A stretch of 64,000 nucleotides of DNA from Caballeronia terrestris (GTDB lineage Bacteria; Pseudomonadota; Gammaproteobacteria; Burkholderiales; Burkholderiaceae): the NCBI RefSeq assembly GCF_001544515.1, contig NZ_FCOL02000025.1, positions 22,296 to 86,295 of the forward strand, in the 5' to 3' direction. Made by a program: the position numbers and the translations under genes. Under the pieces are notes generated by a model. It was not told the DNA's origin. It worked only from the letters and a program-made list of their open reading frames with translations, and ran no database searches. The stretch's first letter is position 1. Each line of letters opens with the position of its first letter. Positions 1 through 9,431 of this stretch are shown piece after piece.

Positions 1-202
1 AATTGCTGTCCCACAAAATTTGGCCAGGGGCTACGTTGCGGGGTACAGCAAGACTGGCAGGCATGGTAATGCGCCCTGAGTCCTGAGAGGACTCACTACA
101 GGTGGCCATCGCCGGCTCGGTCATGAACAGGCTCACCAATGCGCCAACCAAAAAGGCCAAGCTCTTTCCCAGATAAATGCGACGGTCGATTCGGCGGCTC
201 AT
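1..202 (-). CDS. Fimbrial adhesin-like protein, 5' fragment
   Basis: The reverse strand reads from an ATG at 202 to the left edge of the window, giving about 67 residues with no stop. The N-terminus has a basic start (MSRRIDRR), a long hydrophobic stretch and an Ala-Met-Ala cleavage-like site, so it looks like an exported protein. The next residues include a Cys and then ITMPASLAVPRNVAPGQILW. A pattern of Cys, then LPxxLxVPRxxxxGxxLW, is typical of the mature N-terminus of chaperone-usher fimbrial tip adhesins (MrkD-like), from recalled family knowledge. The rest of the gene is outside the window, so integrity and any fimbrial operon cannot be judged. Confidence 0.55.
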   Translation of the reverse strand, partial: MSRRIDRRIYLGKSLAFLVGALVSLFMTEPAMATCSESSQDSGRITMPASLAVPRNVAPGQILWDSN

Positions 203-344
203 GTCCTGCTCCAGATTGAAGAGCCGTCATGTTCGCTTTTTCAAGATCACCGACGAATAGGATTTAACTCAAATTTTTGAGACGACTCCGAAATTCCAGA
301 CTTTGCTGCCGATCCGCTCCCCATGAAGCACGTCAGCTTGCGCC

Positions 345-1733
345 TCAACACTCCACGATATTCACCGCCAACCCACCCCGCGACGTCTCCTTGTACTTCG
401 TCTTCATATCGGCGCCGGTTTCCCGCATCGTCTTGATAACCGAATCCAGCGACACATAATGCGACCCGTCCCCGCGCATCGCCATGCGCGCGGCGTTGAC
501 GGCCTTCACCGATCCCATCGCATTCCGTTCGATGCACGGAATCTGCACCATCCCGCCGACGGGATCGCACGTCAGTCCGAGGTTGTGTTCCATGCCGATC
601 TCGGCGGCGTTCTCGACTTGCGCTGGCGTCCCGCCCATCACGGCCGCAAGAGCGCCCGCCGCCATCGAGCACGCGACGCCCACTTCCCCCTGGCACCCGA
701 CTTCCGCGCCCGAAATCGACGCGTTCATCTTGTAAAGGATGCCGATTGCCGCCGCAGTCAGCAGAAAATCCACCACGCCCTGCGAGTTCGATCCCGGCAA
801 GAACCGGTCGTAGTAATGCAGCACAGCGGGAATGATCCCGGCGGCGCCGTTGGTCGGCGCCGTCACGACGCGCCCGCCGACCGCGTTCTCCTCGTTCACC
901 GCGATCGCATACAGGTTGATCCAGTCGATCATCGATAGCGGATCACGCAGCGCCTGTTCCGGCTTGCCCACCAGCGCGCGATACAACAGCGGCGCGCGGC
1001 GCTTGACCTGAAACGGCCCAGGCAGATTGCCATCGGCTTCCGGGTTATCGATGCCGCAGCCGCGCGCTACACACGCCTGCATCACATCCCAGATGCGCAA
1101 CAGGCCCGAGCGGATCTCGTCCTCGCTGCGCCACACGCGCTCGTTCGCCCACATGAGTTGCGCGATCGACTTGCCCGATTCGTTGCACATCTTCAGCAAC
1201 TCGTCGCCGGTCAAAAACGGATACGGCAAGTGTTCATGCGCTGTCAGCACCGCCGTATTTGCCGCGCCCGCCGTCACGACGAAACCACCGCCCACCGACA
1301 AATAAGTCGCCTCGCGCAGCAACGCGCCGCTCGCATCGAAGGCGTGGAGTTTCATGCCGTTCGGATGCTCGGCGAGCGCCTGCCGATAAAACCCGATGTG
1401 CTCCTTCTGCACGAAGCCGATCTCATGCTTGCCCAGCAACGACAGTTTTTTCGACATGCGCACGGTATCGAGCCGCGGGCTGATCGTCTGGGCATCGACG
1501 GTATCGGGGGCGTCGCCCATCAGGCCGAGCATCACGCCGCGATCCGTGCCGTGGCCCTTGCCGGTCGCGCCGAGCGAGCCGTACAGCTCGCACTTCACCG
1601 ATGCCACCGCGTCGAGCAGTCCGTCGCGATCGAGCCCTTGCACGAACATCAGTGCCGCGCGCATCGGCCCGACCGTATGCGAGCTCGACGGACCGATGCC
1701 GATTTTGAAAAGGTCGAAAACGCTGACTGCCAT
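345..1733 (-). CDS. sdaA: L-serine ammonia-lyase (L-serine dehydratase)
   Basis: Converts L-serine to pyruvate and ammonia in the cytoplasm using a [4Fe-4S] cluster. The 462-residue protein is the single-chain type. The N-terminal beta domain begins SVFDLFKIGIGPSSSHTVGPM, and the C-terminal alpha domain carries the conserved Cys-containing segments GCQGEVGVACSMAAG and LTCDPVGGMVQIPCIERNAM that hold the cluster. The start is set by an AGGAG motif six bases before the ATG. It lies on the same strand downstream of gcvT-gcvH-gcvP, which suits a shared role in glycine/serine turnover, although an alginate-lyase-like gene is interposed. Length is normal and no defect is visible. Confidence 0.95.
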   Translation of the reverse strand: MAVSVFDLFKIGIGPSSSHTVGPMRAALMFVQGLDRDGLLDAVASVKCELYGSLGATGKGHGTDRGVMLGLMGDAPDTVDAQTISPRLDTVRMSKKLSLLGKHEIGFVQKEHIGFYRQALAEHPNGMKLHAFDASGALLREATYLSVGGGFVVTAGAANTAVLTAHEHLPYPFLTGDELLKMCNESGKSIAQLMWANERVWRSEDEIRSGLLRIWDVMQACVARGCGIDNPEADGNLPGPFQVKRRAPLLYRALVGKPEQALRDPLSMIDWINLYAIAVNEENAVGGRVVTAPTNGAAGIIPAVLHYYDRFLPGSNSQGVVDFLLTAAAIGILYKMNASISGAEVGCQGEVGVACSMAAGALAAVMGGTPAQVENAAEIGMEHNLGLTCDPVGGMVQIPCIERNAMGSVKAVNAARMAMRGDGSHYVSLDSVIKTMRETGADMKTKYKETSRGGLAVNIVEC

Positions 1734-1764
1734 GACTGCTCCTGCTTCGATTGCAAATTACGGA

Positions 1765-2892
1765 TTAGGATGAGCGCGCCGCCAGCGGCAGGCAGACCGC
1801 GAGCCACGCCGGCGGCGTCGGGGCGAGCCGCAAGGCAACGGGCGCGTAGCGGCCGTCGAGACGCGCCGCCAGATGAAACAATTCAGCCGAGTTTTTCGGG
1901 TCCCACTGGCCCGAATAGCCGGGCAGACCGGCCTCGCGCCGCTTGGCGTCGAAGGGAACGGACGAGTGCACGAATTCATCGTGCGACCGCGTGCCGAGCG
2001 CGTAAGGCGTGAGCCAGTTGAGCGCGCTCGCGAGCGTCGCGCCCGTCGGTGCGCGCTCGGCGATCCAGTTGCGGTTGTGACGGCGCGCGGCGAGCGCCGC
2101 CGTCACGAGCGGCTGGAGATCGTAGGTGACGTAGCGCAGCGCGTCGCGTTCGGCGAAATCGACGGTCGAGCCGTCCGGCGCGATGTTGTCGCCGACATGC
2201 TCCACGTAGAGACGCTGCGCCGCGTTGATCAGCTTGCGGTCGTCGATGGTGAACGCGCCCATCGAAATCAGCTTGATCCGGTGACTCTGCCAGTTGTCGC
2301 GATAAGTGCCCGTGAGCGGCCGCTTCTGCTCGTCGATATCGGCGACGTAGCCCGTCACCATCTTCGTGATGAACGCGTTCGCCGGGTTGCGCGTGCGCAC
2401 GGGCAGCGCACTCGCGGTGAGATCGTAGGCGAGGATCAGCGACTCGAAATTGGTTTCGTCGATCGGGTTGAAGCTCGGCTGGTAAGTCGTGACCCACGCG
2501 AGCATGAAACGGTCGACGAGCCGCAGATAGCGCTCGTCGCCCGTCGCGCGCCACGCGAGCGCGGCGTCGCGCATGAGGCCCAAGTCCTTCTCCGCTTCGA
2601 CGCTCTCGTCGTAGATGCCCTCGTGCGGCAGCGTGCCTTCGGTGTGTAGTTTCGCGCGCGCCTTCGGCTGATCGTTGACGTGCGATTGCACCATCGCAAC
2701 CAGCGCCTTCACGCCCGGATCGGCGTTCGTGCGCTCGCTCGACTGCATCGCGGGCGCGGCGCAAAAATTCATCGCGGCGTGCGCGGCCGTGCTTCCGATC
2801 GCGCTCGCGGCCAGCAAGGCGAAGGTCGCCTGAATCGCCTGCATTCCCCGTCGACGTCCCGCTTCATTCCCCTCTCGCACCTTGAGCGCCAT
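1765..2892 (-). CDS. Alginate lyase family protein, exported
   Basis: A 375-residue protein with a signal peptide: basic residues RRR near position 13, a hydrophobic core, and a likely AHA cleavage near residue 40. The mature part resembles the alginate lyase superfamily (PF05426, AlgL-like all-alpha toroid). Supporting features are the DETNFESLILAYDL segment and the NWQSHRIKL motif near the middle, where family members carry catalytic Asn/His. It probably acts in the periplasm on a uronate polysaccharide, but no alginate biosynthesis genes are near, so the true substrate is unknown. AAGGAG lies five bases before the ATG. It sits between gcvP and sdaA on the same strand, with a hairpin terminator upstream of it, so it may be transcribed separately from gcvP. 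Confidence 0.75.
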   Translation of the reverse strand: MALKVREGNEAGRRRGMQAIQATFALLAASAIGSTAAHAAMNFCAAPAMQSSERTNADPGVKALVAMVQSHVNDQPKARAKLHTEGTLPHEGIYDESVEAEKDLGLMRDAALAWRATGDERYLRLVDRFMLAWVTTYQPSFNPIDETNFESLILAYDLTASALPVRTRNPANAFITKMVTGYVADIDEQKRPLTGTYRDNWQSHRIKLISMGAFTIDDRKLINAAQRLYVEHVGDNIAPDGSTVDFAERDALRYVTYDLQPLVTAALAARRHNRNWIAERAPTGATLASALNWLTPYALGTRSHDEFVHSSVPFDAKRREAGLPGYSGQWDPKNSAELFHLAARLDGRYAPVALRLAPTPPAWLAVCLPLAARSS

Positions 2893-2953
2893 GCGAACTC
2901 CTTGATTGGCTTTGGTTCGGGGAGAGATGTTAGCCGGGTTTGGTCGTGTGGAG

Positions 2954-2978
2954 CAAAATCGCCCGGTGGTCCGGGCGG
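2954..2978 (-). terminator. Rho-independent terminator after gcvP
   Basis: On the minus strand a CGCCCGG / CCGGGCG stem with a 4-base loop is followed by ATTTTGC. It lies just downstream of the gcvP stop codon and would end the gcvTHP transcript. Confidence 0.6.
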
Positions 2979-2994
2979 CTTCCTTGAAACAGGC

Positions 2995-5922
2995 TTAGTC
3001 GTCGTATTCCGATACCGGCACACACGAGCACATCAGGTTGCGGTCGCCGTAGGCGTTGTCCGCGCGGCCGACCGGCGGCCAGTACTTGCGCTCGACCAGC
3101 GACTTCAGCGGATACGCCGCTTCCTCGCGCGAGTACTTGTGCGTCCATTCATCGGCGGTCACGACGGCCGCCGTATGCGGCGCGTGCTTCAGCGGATTGT
3201 CCTCGCGATCGGCGCGGCCTTCCTCCACCGCGCGGATTTCCTCGCGAATCCCGATCATCGCGTCGATGAACCGGTCGAGCTCTTCCTTCGATTCCGATTC
3301 CGTCGGCTCGACCATCAGCGTGCCGGGCACCGGGAAGCTCATCGTCGGGGCGTGGAAGCCGAAGTCGATCAGGCGCTTGGCGACGTCTTCCACCGAAATG
3401 CCGCTCGATTCCTTGATCTGGCGCACGTCGAGAATGCACTCGTGCGCGACCAGCCCGCCCGCGCCGCTGTAGAGCACAGGATAGTGCGGCGCGAGGCGCT
3501 TCGCGACGTAGTTCGCCGCGAGAATCGCTGTCTCGGTCGCAGCGGTGAGGCCCTTCGCGCCCATCATCGCGATATACATCCACGAGATCGGCAGGATCGC
3601 GGCCGAGCCGTAAGGCGCTGCCGACACCGCGCCGATGCCGCTCTCGTCGCGCTGGTAGCCGGTCGAATGCTGGTTCGGCAGGAACTTCGCGAGATGCGCG
3701 CCGACCGCGACCGGACCGACACCCGGTCCGCCGCCGCCATGCGGAATGCAGAACGTCTTGTGCAGGTTCAGGTGCGAGACGTCGCCGCCGAACTGGCCGG
3801 GCGCGGTGAGACCGACCATCGCGTTCATGTTCGCGCCGTCGACGTACACCTGGCCGCCGTGGCCGTGCACGATCTCGCAGATTTCGCGGACGTTGCGCTC
3901 GAACACGCCGTGCGTCGACGGATACGTGATCATGATCGCCGCGAGATTCGTCGAATGCTTTTCGGCCTTCGCCTTCAGGTCGTCGATATCGACGTTGCCG
4001 TTCGCGTCGCACGCGACCACGACCACCTGCATGCCCGCCATCTGTGCCGACGCCGGATTCGTGCCGTGCGCGGACGCCGGAATCAGGCAGACGTTGCGAT
4101 GCCCTTCGCCGCGTGACGCGTGATACGCGTGGATGATCAGCAAGCCCGCGTACTCGCCTTGCGAACCGGCGTTCGGCTGCAGCGAAACGGCGGCGTAACC
4201 CGTGCACGCGACGAGCATCTGTTCGAGCTGGTCGATCATCGTCCGGTAGCCGACGGTCTGCTCGGCGGGCGCGAACGGATGAATCTGCGCGAACTCGGGC
4301 CACGTCACCGGCAGCATTTCCGAAGTGGCGTTGAGCTTCATCGTGCAGGAGCCGAGCGGGATCATCGTGCGGTCGAGCGCGAGGTCCTTGTCGGCCAAGC
4401 TGCGCAGGTAGCGCAGCATCTCGTGCTCGGAATGATGGCGGTTGAAAACCGGATGCGTCAGGAACTCGCTCGTGCGATGCAGTTCGGCCGGCAGCGATTC
4501 GGCGAGTGCGGCATCGAGGGCGTCGATGTCGAAGGTCTCCGTCTTGCCCGCGACTTCCGCGAACAGCGCGAAGAGCTTCGTGAGATCGTCACGCGTGGTC
4601 GTTTCATCCACCGAAACGCCGACGCGGTTCGCATCGATGTGACGCAGGTTGATGTGCGAGCCCGACGCCGCCTGATGCAGCGCCGTCGTGTTCGGGCCGC
4701 TTTCGATCGTGACAGTGTCGAAGAACGTGTCGTTCGCGAGCGCGTAGCCGAGCTTCTGCACGCCGGCCGCGAAGATCGACGCGACGCGGTTCACACGCAA
4801 AGCAATCGTCTTCAGGCCGTGCGGGCCGTGGTAGACGGCGTACATGCTCGCCATGATCGCGAGCAGCGCCTGCGCGGTACACACGTTCGACGTCGCCTTC
4901 TCGCGGCGAATGTGCTGTTCGCGCGTTTGCAGCGCGAGACGCAGCGCGGATTTGCCCTGCGCGTCGACGGTCACGCCGACGAGGCGCCCCGGCATCTGGC
5001 GCTTGAATTCGTCGCGCACGGCCATGTATGCCGCGTGCGGGCCGCCGAAGCCGACCGGCACGCCGAAACGCTGCGTATTGCCGATCGCGACGTCCGCGCC
5101 CCATTCGCCAGGCGGCGTGAGAAGCGTGAGCGCGAGCAGATCGGCGGCGACGACGACATGGCCGCCCGCCGTGTGGATCGCTTCGGTGAGCGCGCGGTAG
5201 TCGCGCACGTCGCCATTTGCGCCCGGATATTGCAGCAGCACGCCGAACGCGTTCGCCGTGGCGGCATCGGCGGCCGGACCAACCTTCACCTCGACGCCGA
5301 CCGGCTTCGCCCGCGTGCGCACGACTTCGATGGTTTGCGGCAGCACGTCGTCGGCGACGTAGAACACGTTCGACTTCGGCTTGCCGATGCGTTGCAGGAG
5401 CGTCATCGCTTCGGCGGCGGCGGTGGCTTCGTCGAGCAGCGACGCGTTCGAGATCGCGAGGCCGGTCAAGTCGATGATCATCTGCTGGAAGTTCAGGAGC
5501 GCTTCGAGACGCCCTTGCGAAATCTCAGGCTGATACGGCGTGTAGGCCGTGTACCACGCCGGATTTTCCAGAACGTTGCGCAAGATCACGGCCGGCGTGT
5601 GCGTACCGTAATAGCCCTGACCGATGTAGGTCCGGAACACCAGGTTCTGGTCCGCCAGCTTCCTGAGCGACGCCAGCGCTTCCGCCTCGCTCTTCGGCTG
5701 TGTGAACGCGCCGAGCGGCAGCGTTTCATGGCGGCGGATCGATTCCGGGATCACCGCGTCGATGAACGCCGCGCGCGTGGCGAAGCCGAGCGCGTCGAGC
5801 ATCGCGCGCTGGTCGGCCGAATCGGGGCCGATGTGCCGCTCGGCAAATGCATCGTGGCATTCGAGCGCGGCGAGTGACAGGGATGAGCGGTTCATCAGAC
5901 GATCCGGGTGTTCGAGCTTCAT
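2995..5922 (-). CDS. gcvP: Glycine dehydrogenase (decarboxylating), P-protein
   Basis: The P-protein decarboxylates glycine with pyridoxal phosphate and passes the aminomethyl group to lipoylated GcvH. The 975-residue length is normal for the fused, homodimeric type, which has two homologous halves. The N-half begins with a FAERHIGPD motif. The C-half holds the PLP-lysine segment HLNLHKTFCIPHGGGGPG. I chose the internal ATG at 5922 (MKLEHPDRLM) over an in-frame ATG 51 bases upstream, because a GCAGGAA ribosome site precedes it and because recalled relatives begin this way. It is the third gene of gcvT-gcvH-gcvP, controlled by the glycine riboswitch upstream of gcvT. Confidence 0.97.
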   Translation of the reverse strand: MKLEHPDRLMNRSSLSLAALECHDAFAERHIGPDSADQRAMLDALGFATRAAFIDAVIPESIRRHETLPLGAFTQPKSEAEALASLRKLADQNLVFRTYIGQGYYGTHTPAVILRNVLENPAWYTAYTPYQPEISQGRLEALLNFQQMIIDLTGLAISNASLLDEATAAAEAMTLLQRIGKPKSNVFYVADDVLPQTIEVVRTRAKPVGVEVKVGPAADAATANAFGVLLQYPGANGDVRDYRALTEAIHTAGGHVVVAADLLALTLLTPPGEWGADVAIGNTQRFGVPVGFGGPHAAYMAVRDEFKRQMPGRLVGVTVDAQGKSALRLALQTREQHIRREKATSNVCTAQALLAIMASMYAVYHGPHGLKTIALRVNRVASIFAAGVQKLGYALANDTFFDTVTIESGPNTTALHQAASGSHINLRHIDANRVGVSVDETTTRDDLTKLFALFAEVAGKTETFDIDALDAALAESLPAELHRTSEFLTHPVFNRHHSEHEMLRYLRSLADKDLALDRTMIPLGSCTMKLNATSEMLPVTWPEFAQIHPFAPAEQTVGYRTMIDQLEQMLVACTGYAAVSLQPNAGSQGEYAGLLIIHAYHASRGEGHRNVCLIPASAHGTNPASAQMAGMQVVVVACDANGNVDIDDLKAKAEKHSTNLAAIMITYPSTHGVFERNVREICEIVHGHGGQVYVDGANMNAMVGLTAPGQFGGDVSHLNLHKTFCIPHGGGGPGVGPVAVGAHLAKFLPNQHSTGYQRDESGIGAVSAAPYGSAAILPISWMYIAMMGAKGLTAATETAILAANYVAKRLAPHYPVLYSGAGGLVAHECILDVRQIKESSGISVEDVAKRLIDFGFHAPTMSFPVPGTLMVEPTESESKEELDRFIDAMIGIREEIRAVEEGRADREDNPLKHAPHTAAVVTADEWTHKYSREEAAYPLKSLVERKYWPPVGRADNAYGDRNLMCSCVPVSEYDD

Positions 5923-5987
5923 GTGAATTCCTGCGGGTGCGGTTTCGGCGGCTTCCGCCTGGAGAAACCGCACCGTCGATTAAAAGG

Positions 5988-6368
5988 TTATTCGCCGATC
6001 GAGTTGCCGTAGGCGGCGGCGTCGAGCAGCTTGTCGGTGCTGGCGTCGGCGGCGGGCTTGATCTTGAAGAGCCAGCTTTCGTACGGCGCGCCGTTGATCT
6101 GATCGGGCGCGCCCGTCAGTCCGTCGTTGGCCGCGACGATTTCGCCCGCCACCGGTGCATAAATGTCGGACGCAGCCTTCACCGATTCGATGACCGCGAT
6201 CGCATCGCCCGCCGCGACAGTCTTGCCCGCTGCCGGCAGTTCGACGAACACGATGTCGCCAAGCGCTTCCTGCGCGTGATCGGTGATGCCGATGGCGAGC
6301 GTGCCGTCGGCCTCGGTGCGGACCCATTCGTGCGATTCGGTGTATTTCAGTTCGGCCGGGATGCTCAT
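5988..6368 (-). CDS. gcvH: Glycine cleavage system H protein
   Basis: A 126-residue lipoyl carrier that shuttles the aminomethyl intermediate between the P, T and L proteins. The lipoylation site is the lysine in IESVKAASDIYAPV (Lys64), followed by the usual Gly-rich turn GEIV. AGGAG precedes the ATG. It lies 65 bases upstream of gcvP and 67 bases downstream of gcvT on one strand, as in a single operon. Length and key residues are normal. Confidence 0.97.
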   Translation of the reverse strand: MSIPAELKYTESHEWVRTEADGTLAIGITDHAQEALGDIVFVELPAAGKTVAAGDAIAVIESVKAASDIYAPVAGEIVAANDGLTGAPDQINGAPYESWLFKIKPAADASTDKLLDAAAYGNSIGE

Positions 6369-6435
6369 TGGATGCTCCTGTGCGTGGTTCTTCGTGATGG
6401 ATCGGGACGTGCGCGAAAAGGTGCGAAACGCCTGT

Positions 6436-7557
<1,122 letters not shown>

Positions 7558-7675
7558 CGGGGCCTCGGTTCGCAAAAACAAAAAAGGCCATGCAGCGACT
7601 GCGCCCGTGGTTTCGGCTTTTCAGGCGGCGGCGGCGTGTGCCGATGCAGCATGCAAAGCTCAAACCGCGTGGCGG

Positions 7676-7935
7676 ATCGAAGCATGACCCCTCTGTCCTC
7701 GGTACCTGAGAGATTGCGCGGACCGTTGAAAACGATCCGTCGCGCGCCCCTTCGGTGGGCACTGGCCGACTTATTGACCAAGTCGAGGCCGTGCCGCTCT
7801 CCAGAGTGCGAAGAAACGGCGCAAAACGAGCAATTTCTTCGACGCGGCCGGTCCTTTTGCCTGAGAGTTTGTGGGTGTGCCCCTTCGGCGGCGCGGCACG
7901 CGAAAACCAGCGGCCACGCGCTCTCCCGACGCGTG
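7676..7935 (-). promoter_or_regulatory. Tandem glycine riboswitch upstream of gcvT
   Basis: Two aptamer-like units are visible on the minus strand. The first (about 7850-7930) has GGGAGAG, a hairpin with CCGAAGGGGC, and ACTCTCAGGCAAAAGGACCG. The second (about 7680-7815) has CTGGAGAG, another CCGAAGGGGC arm, and ATCTCTCAGGTACCGAGGAC followed by AGAGGGG. The paired GGAGAG ... CTCTCAGG architecture with a short linker is that of the gcvT (glycine) riboswitch class, which usually turns glycine-cleavage genes on when glycine binds. It fills the space between the promoter at about 7942-7970 and gcvT. Confidence 0.93.
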
Positions 7936-7941
7936 CGGCCG

Positions 7942-7970
7942 AATTTACGCGACCGAATTGGCGTTGTCAA
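7942..7970 (-). promoter_or_regulatory. Sigma-70 promoter of the gcv operon
   Basis: On the minus strand, TTGACA (7965-7970) is followed by a 17-base spacer and TAAATT (7942-7947). The -35 is perfect and the -10 matches 4 of 6. The predicted start near 7935 places the whole riboswitch in the leader. Confidence 0.7.
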
Positions 7971-8001
7971 ACCAATTTGGGAGTCGGCTGAGTGACACCG
8001 C

Positions 8002-9048
8002 TCACCCGATCCGCGCGAAGTCCACGCGCCGCCCTTCGGCGTCGCTTTGCATCGCGAGTTCGATGATCGTCATCACGTCGACGGCGTCTTCAGCCGATAC
8101 CGGGAACGGCTTTTTATCGAGGATCGATGCCGCGAGCGACCGGTAGTAGTCGGCATACGCGCCGTCGCGCGTGGCGAATTCGTGGCGCAAATCGTGATCG
8201 CCGTCGACTTCGCGCAGGAGACCCGGCGGATTCTTGCCGAAGGCGGTATCGCCCGGACGCAGACCGGCCTTTAGTTGATCCTCTTGCGTGTCGAGGCCGG
8301 TTTTCACGTAGCTGCCGCGCGTGCCGTGCACCGAAAAGCGCGGCGGCTCGAGCGCCGCCAAAGCGGTCGCGTGGAGCACGACCTCCTTGTCGCCGTAGCC
8401 GAGCAGCAGATGCACGTAATCCGGCGCGTGCGCGTGGTCGCGATGCTGGCGCACCGTCGCGAAAACCGTCTTCGGCGTGCCGAACAGCACGAGCGCCTGA
8501 TCGATCAGATGCGGCCCGAGATCGAACAGCAAACCGCCTCCGCGCGCGCTCTCCTCGCGCCAGCGCTGCGGCACTTTCGGACGAAAACGGTCGAAATGTG
8601 ACTCGAAGTGCGTCACCCGCCCGAGCCGCCCGCTTTCGATCAGCCCGCGCAAAGTCATGAAATCACCATCCCAGCGACGATTGTGGAACGGCGCGAAAAG
8701 CAAACCGCGCGAGGCGGCGAGGTCGGCGAGCGTGCGGGCATCGCGCGCGGAGAGTGTCACCGGCTTGTCGACGACTACATGCTTGCCTGCTTCCAGCGCG
8801 CGGCGCGCGAGGTCGAAGTGCGTGTCGTTGGGCGTCGCGATCACGATGCATTCGATGTCGCCGAGCGCGAGCAGTGCGTCGAAATCGGGGACGATCGCGG
8901 CCTTCGGGAAATCAGCCTGCGCCCGCTCCGTTTGGCTCGTCGCGATGGCCGCGACCGTCGCGCGGCCGCAGTGCTCGATGACGGGCGCGTGAAACGTCGC
9001 GCCGGCCAGGCCGTAGCCCATCACGCCGACTCTCAGTAGTGAATTCAT
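8002..9048 (-). CDS. Gfo/Idh/MocA family NAD(P)-dependent oxidoreductase
   Basis: A 348-residue cytosolic dehydrogenase. The N-terminal Rossmann fold reads VGVMGYGLAGATFHAP, followed by DFDALLALGDIECIVIATPN and the EAGKHVVVDKPVTLSA motif, which carries the conserved EKP-like lysine. The C-terminal alpha/beta domain supplies substrate binding (WREESARGGGLLFDLGPHLID). Such proteins oxidise sugars, inositols or related alcohols; the substrate cannot be read from the sequence. The ATG at 9048 has AAGGA at proper spacing; the longer open frame upstream has unlikely composition. It is divergent from the helicase gene and seems monocistronic. Confidence 0.88.
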   Translation of the reverse strand: MNSLLRVGVMGYGLAGATFHAPVIEHCGRATVAAIATSQTERAQADFPKAAIVPDFDALLALGDIECIVIATPNDTHFDLARRALEAGKHVVVDKPVTLSARDARTLADLAASRGLLFAPFHNRRWDGDFMTLRGLIESGRLGRVTHFESHFDRFRPKVPQRWREESARGGGLLFDLGPHLIDQALVLFGTPKTVFATVRQHRDHAHAPDYVHLLLGYGDKEVVLHATALAALEPPRFSVHGTRGSYVKTGLDTQEDQLKAGLRPGDTAFGKNPPGLLREVDGDHDLRHEFATRDGAYADYYRSLAASILDKKPFPVSAEDAVDVMTIIELAMQSDAEGRRVDFARIG

Positions 9049-9431
9049 GCGGGCATCCTTCGTTTTAGCGATGTCAATATTGTGGCACGGCGCGCGTGGA
9101 CGACCGCAGTTTTTACCGGCGTGCCCGGGCGGCCGAGGCACAGCGCGCACCGGAGAAACAATGGCCTCCGCTTGCATGCCAGAGCGGAGGTTGGTGCGCC
9201 CTCGGCTCCCACGCAAACACGGGGCATTTTGCGGGCCACGACGCGCAAAAAAGAGTCAATGGCACACGCAACTGCAGTCCTCCGAGCCCGATCGAGCCCC
9301 ATCAAGCGCCCGATTTATCCGTGTTAACATCGCGCTTCTCGAAATTGCGCGCGCTTTTGAAACGCCAGTTTCGCTGTCCATCCGGCGGCCGCCGTTGCCT
9401 TCCGCCCAACGCCTCTCAAAGTCCACACACG
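9049..9431. other. Divergent intergenic region (oxidoreductase / rep)
   Basis: About 380 bases between two divergent start codons. It must hold both promoters. A TTATCCGTGTTAACAT stretch near 9315-9330 could include a -10 for the helicase gene. No gene, repeat or RNA is evident. Confidence 0.5.
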
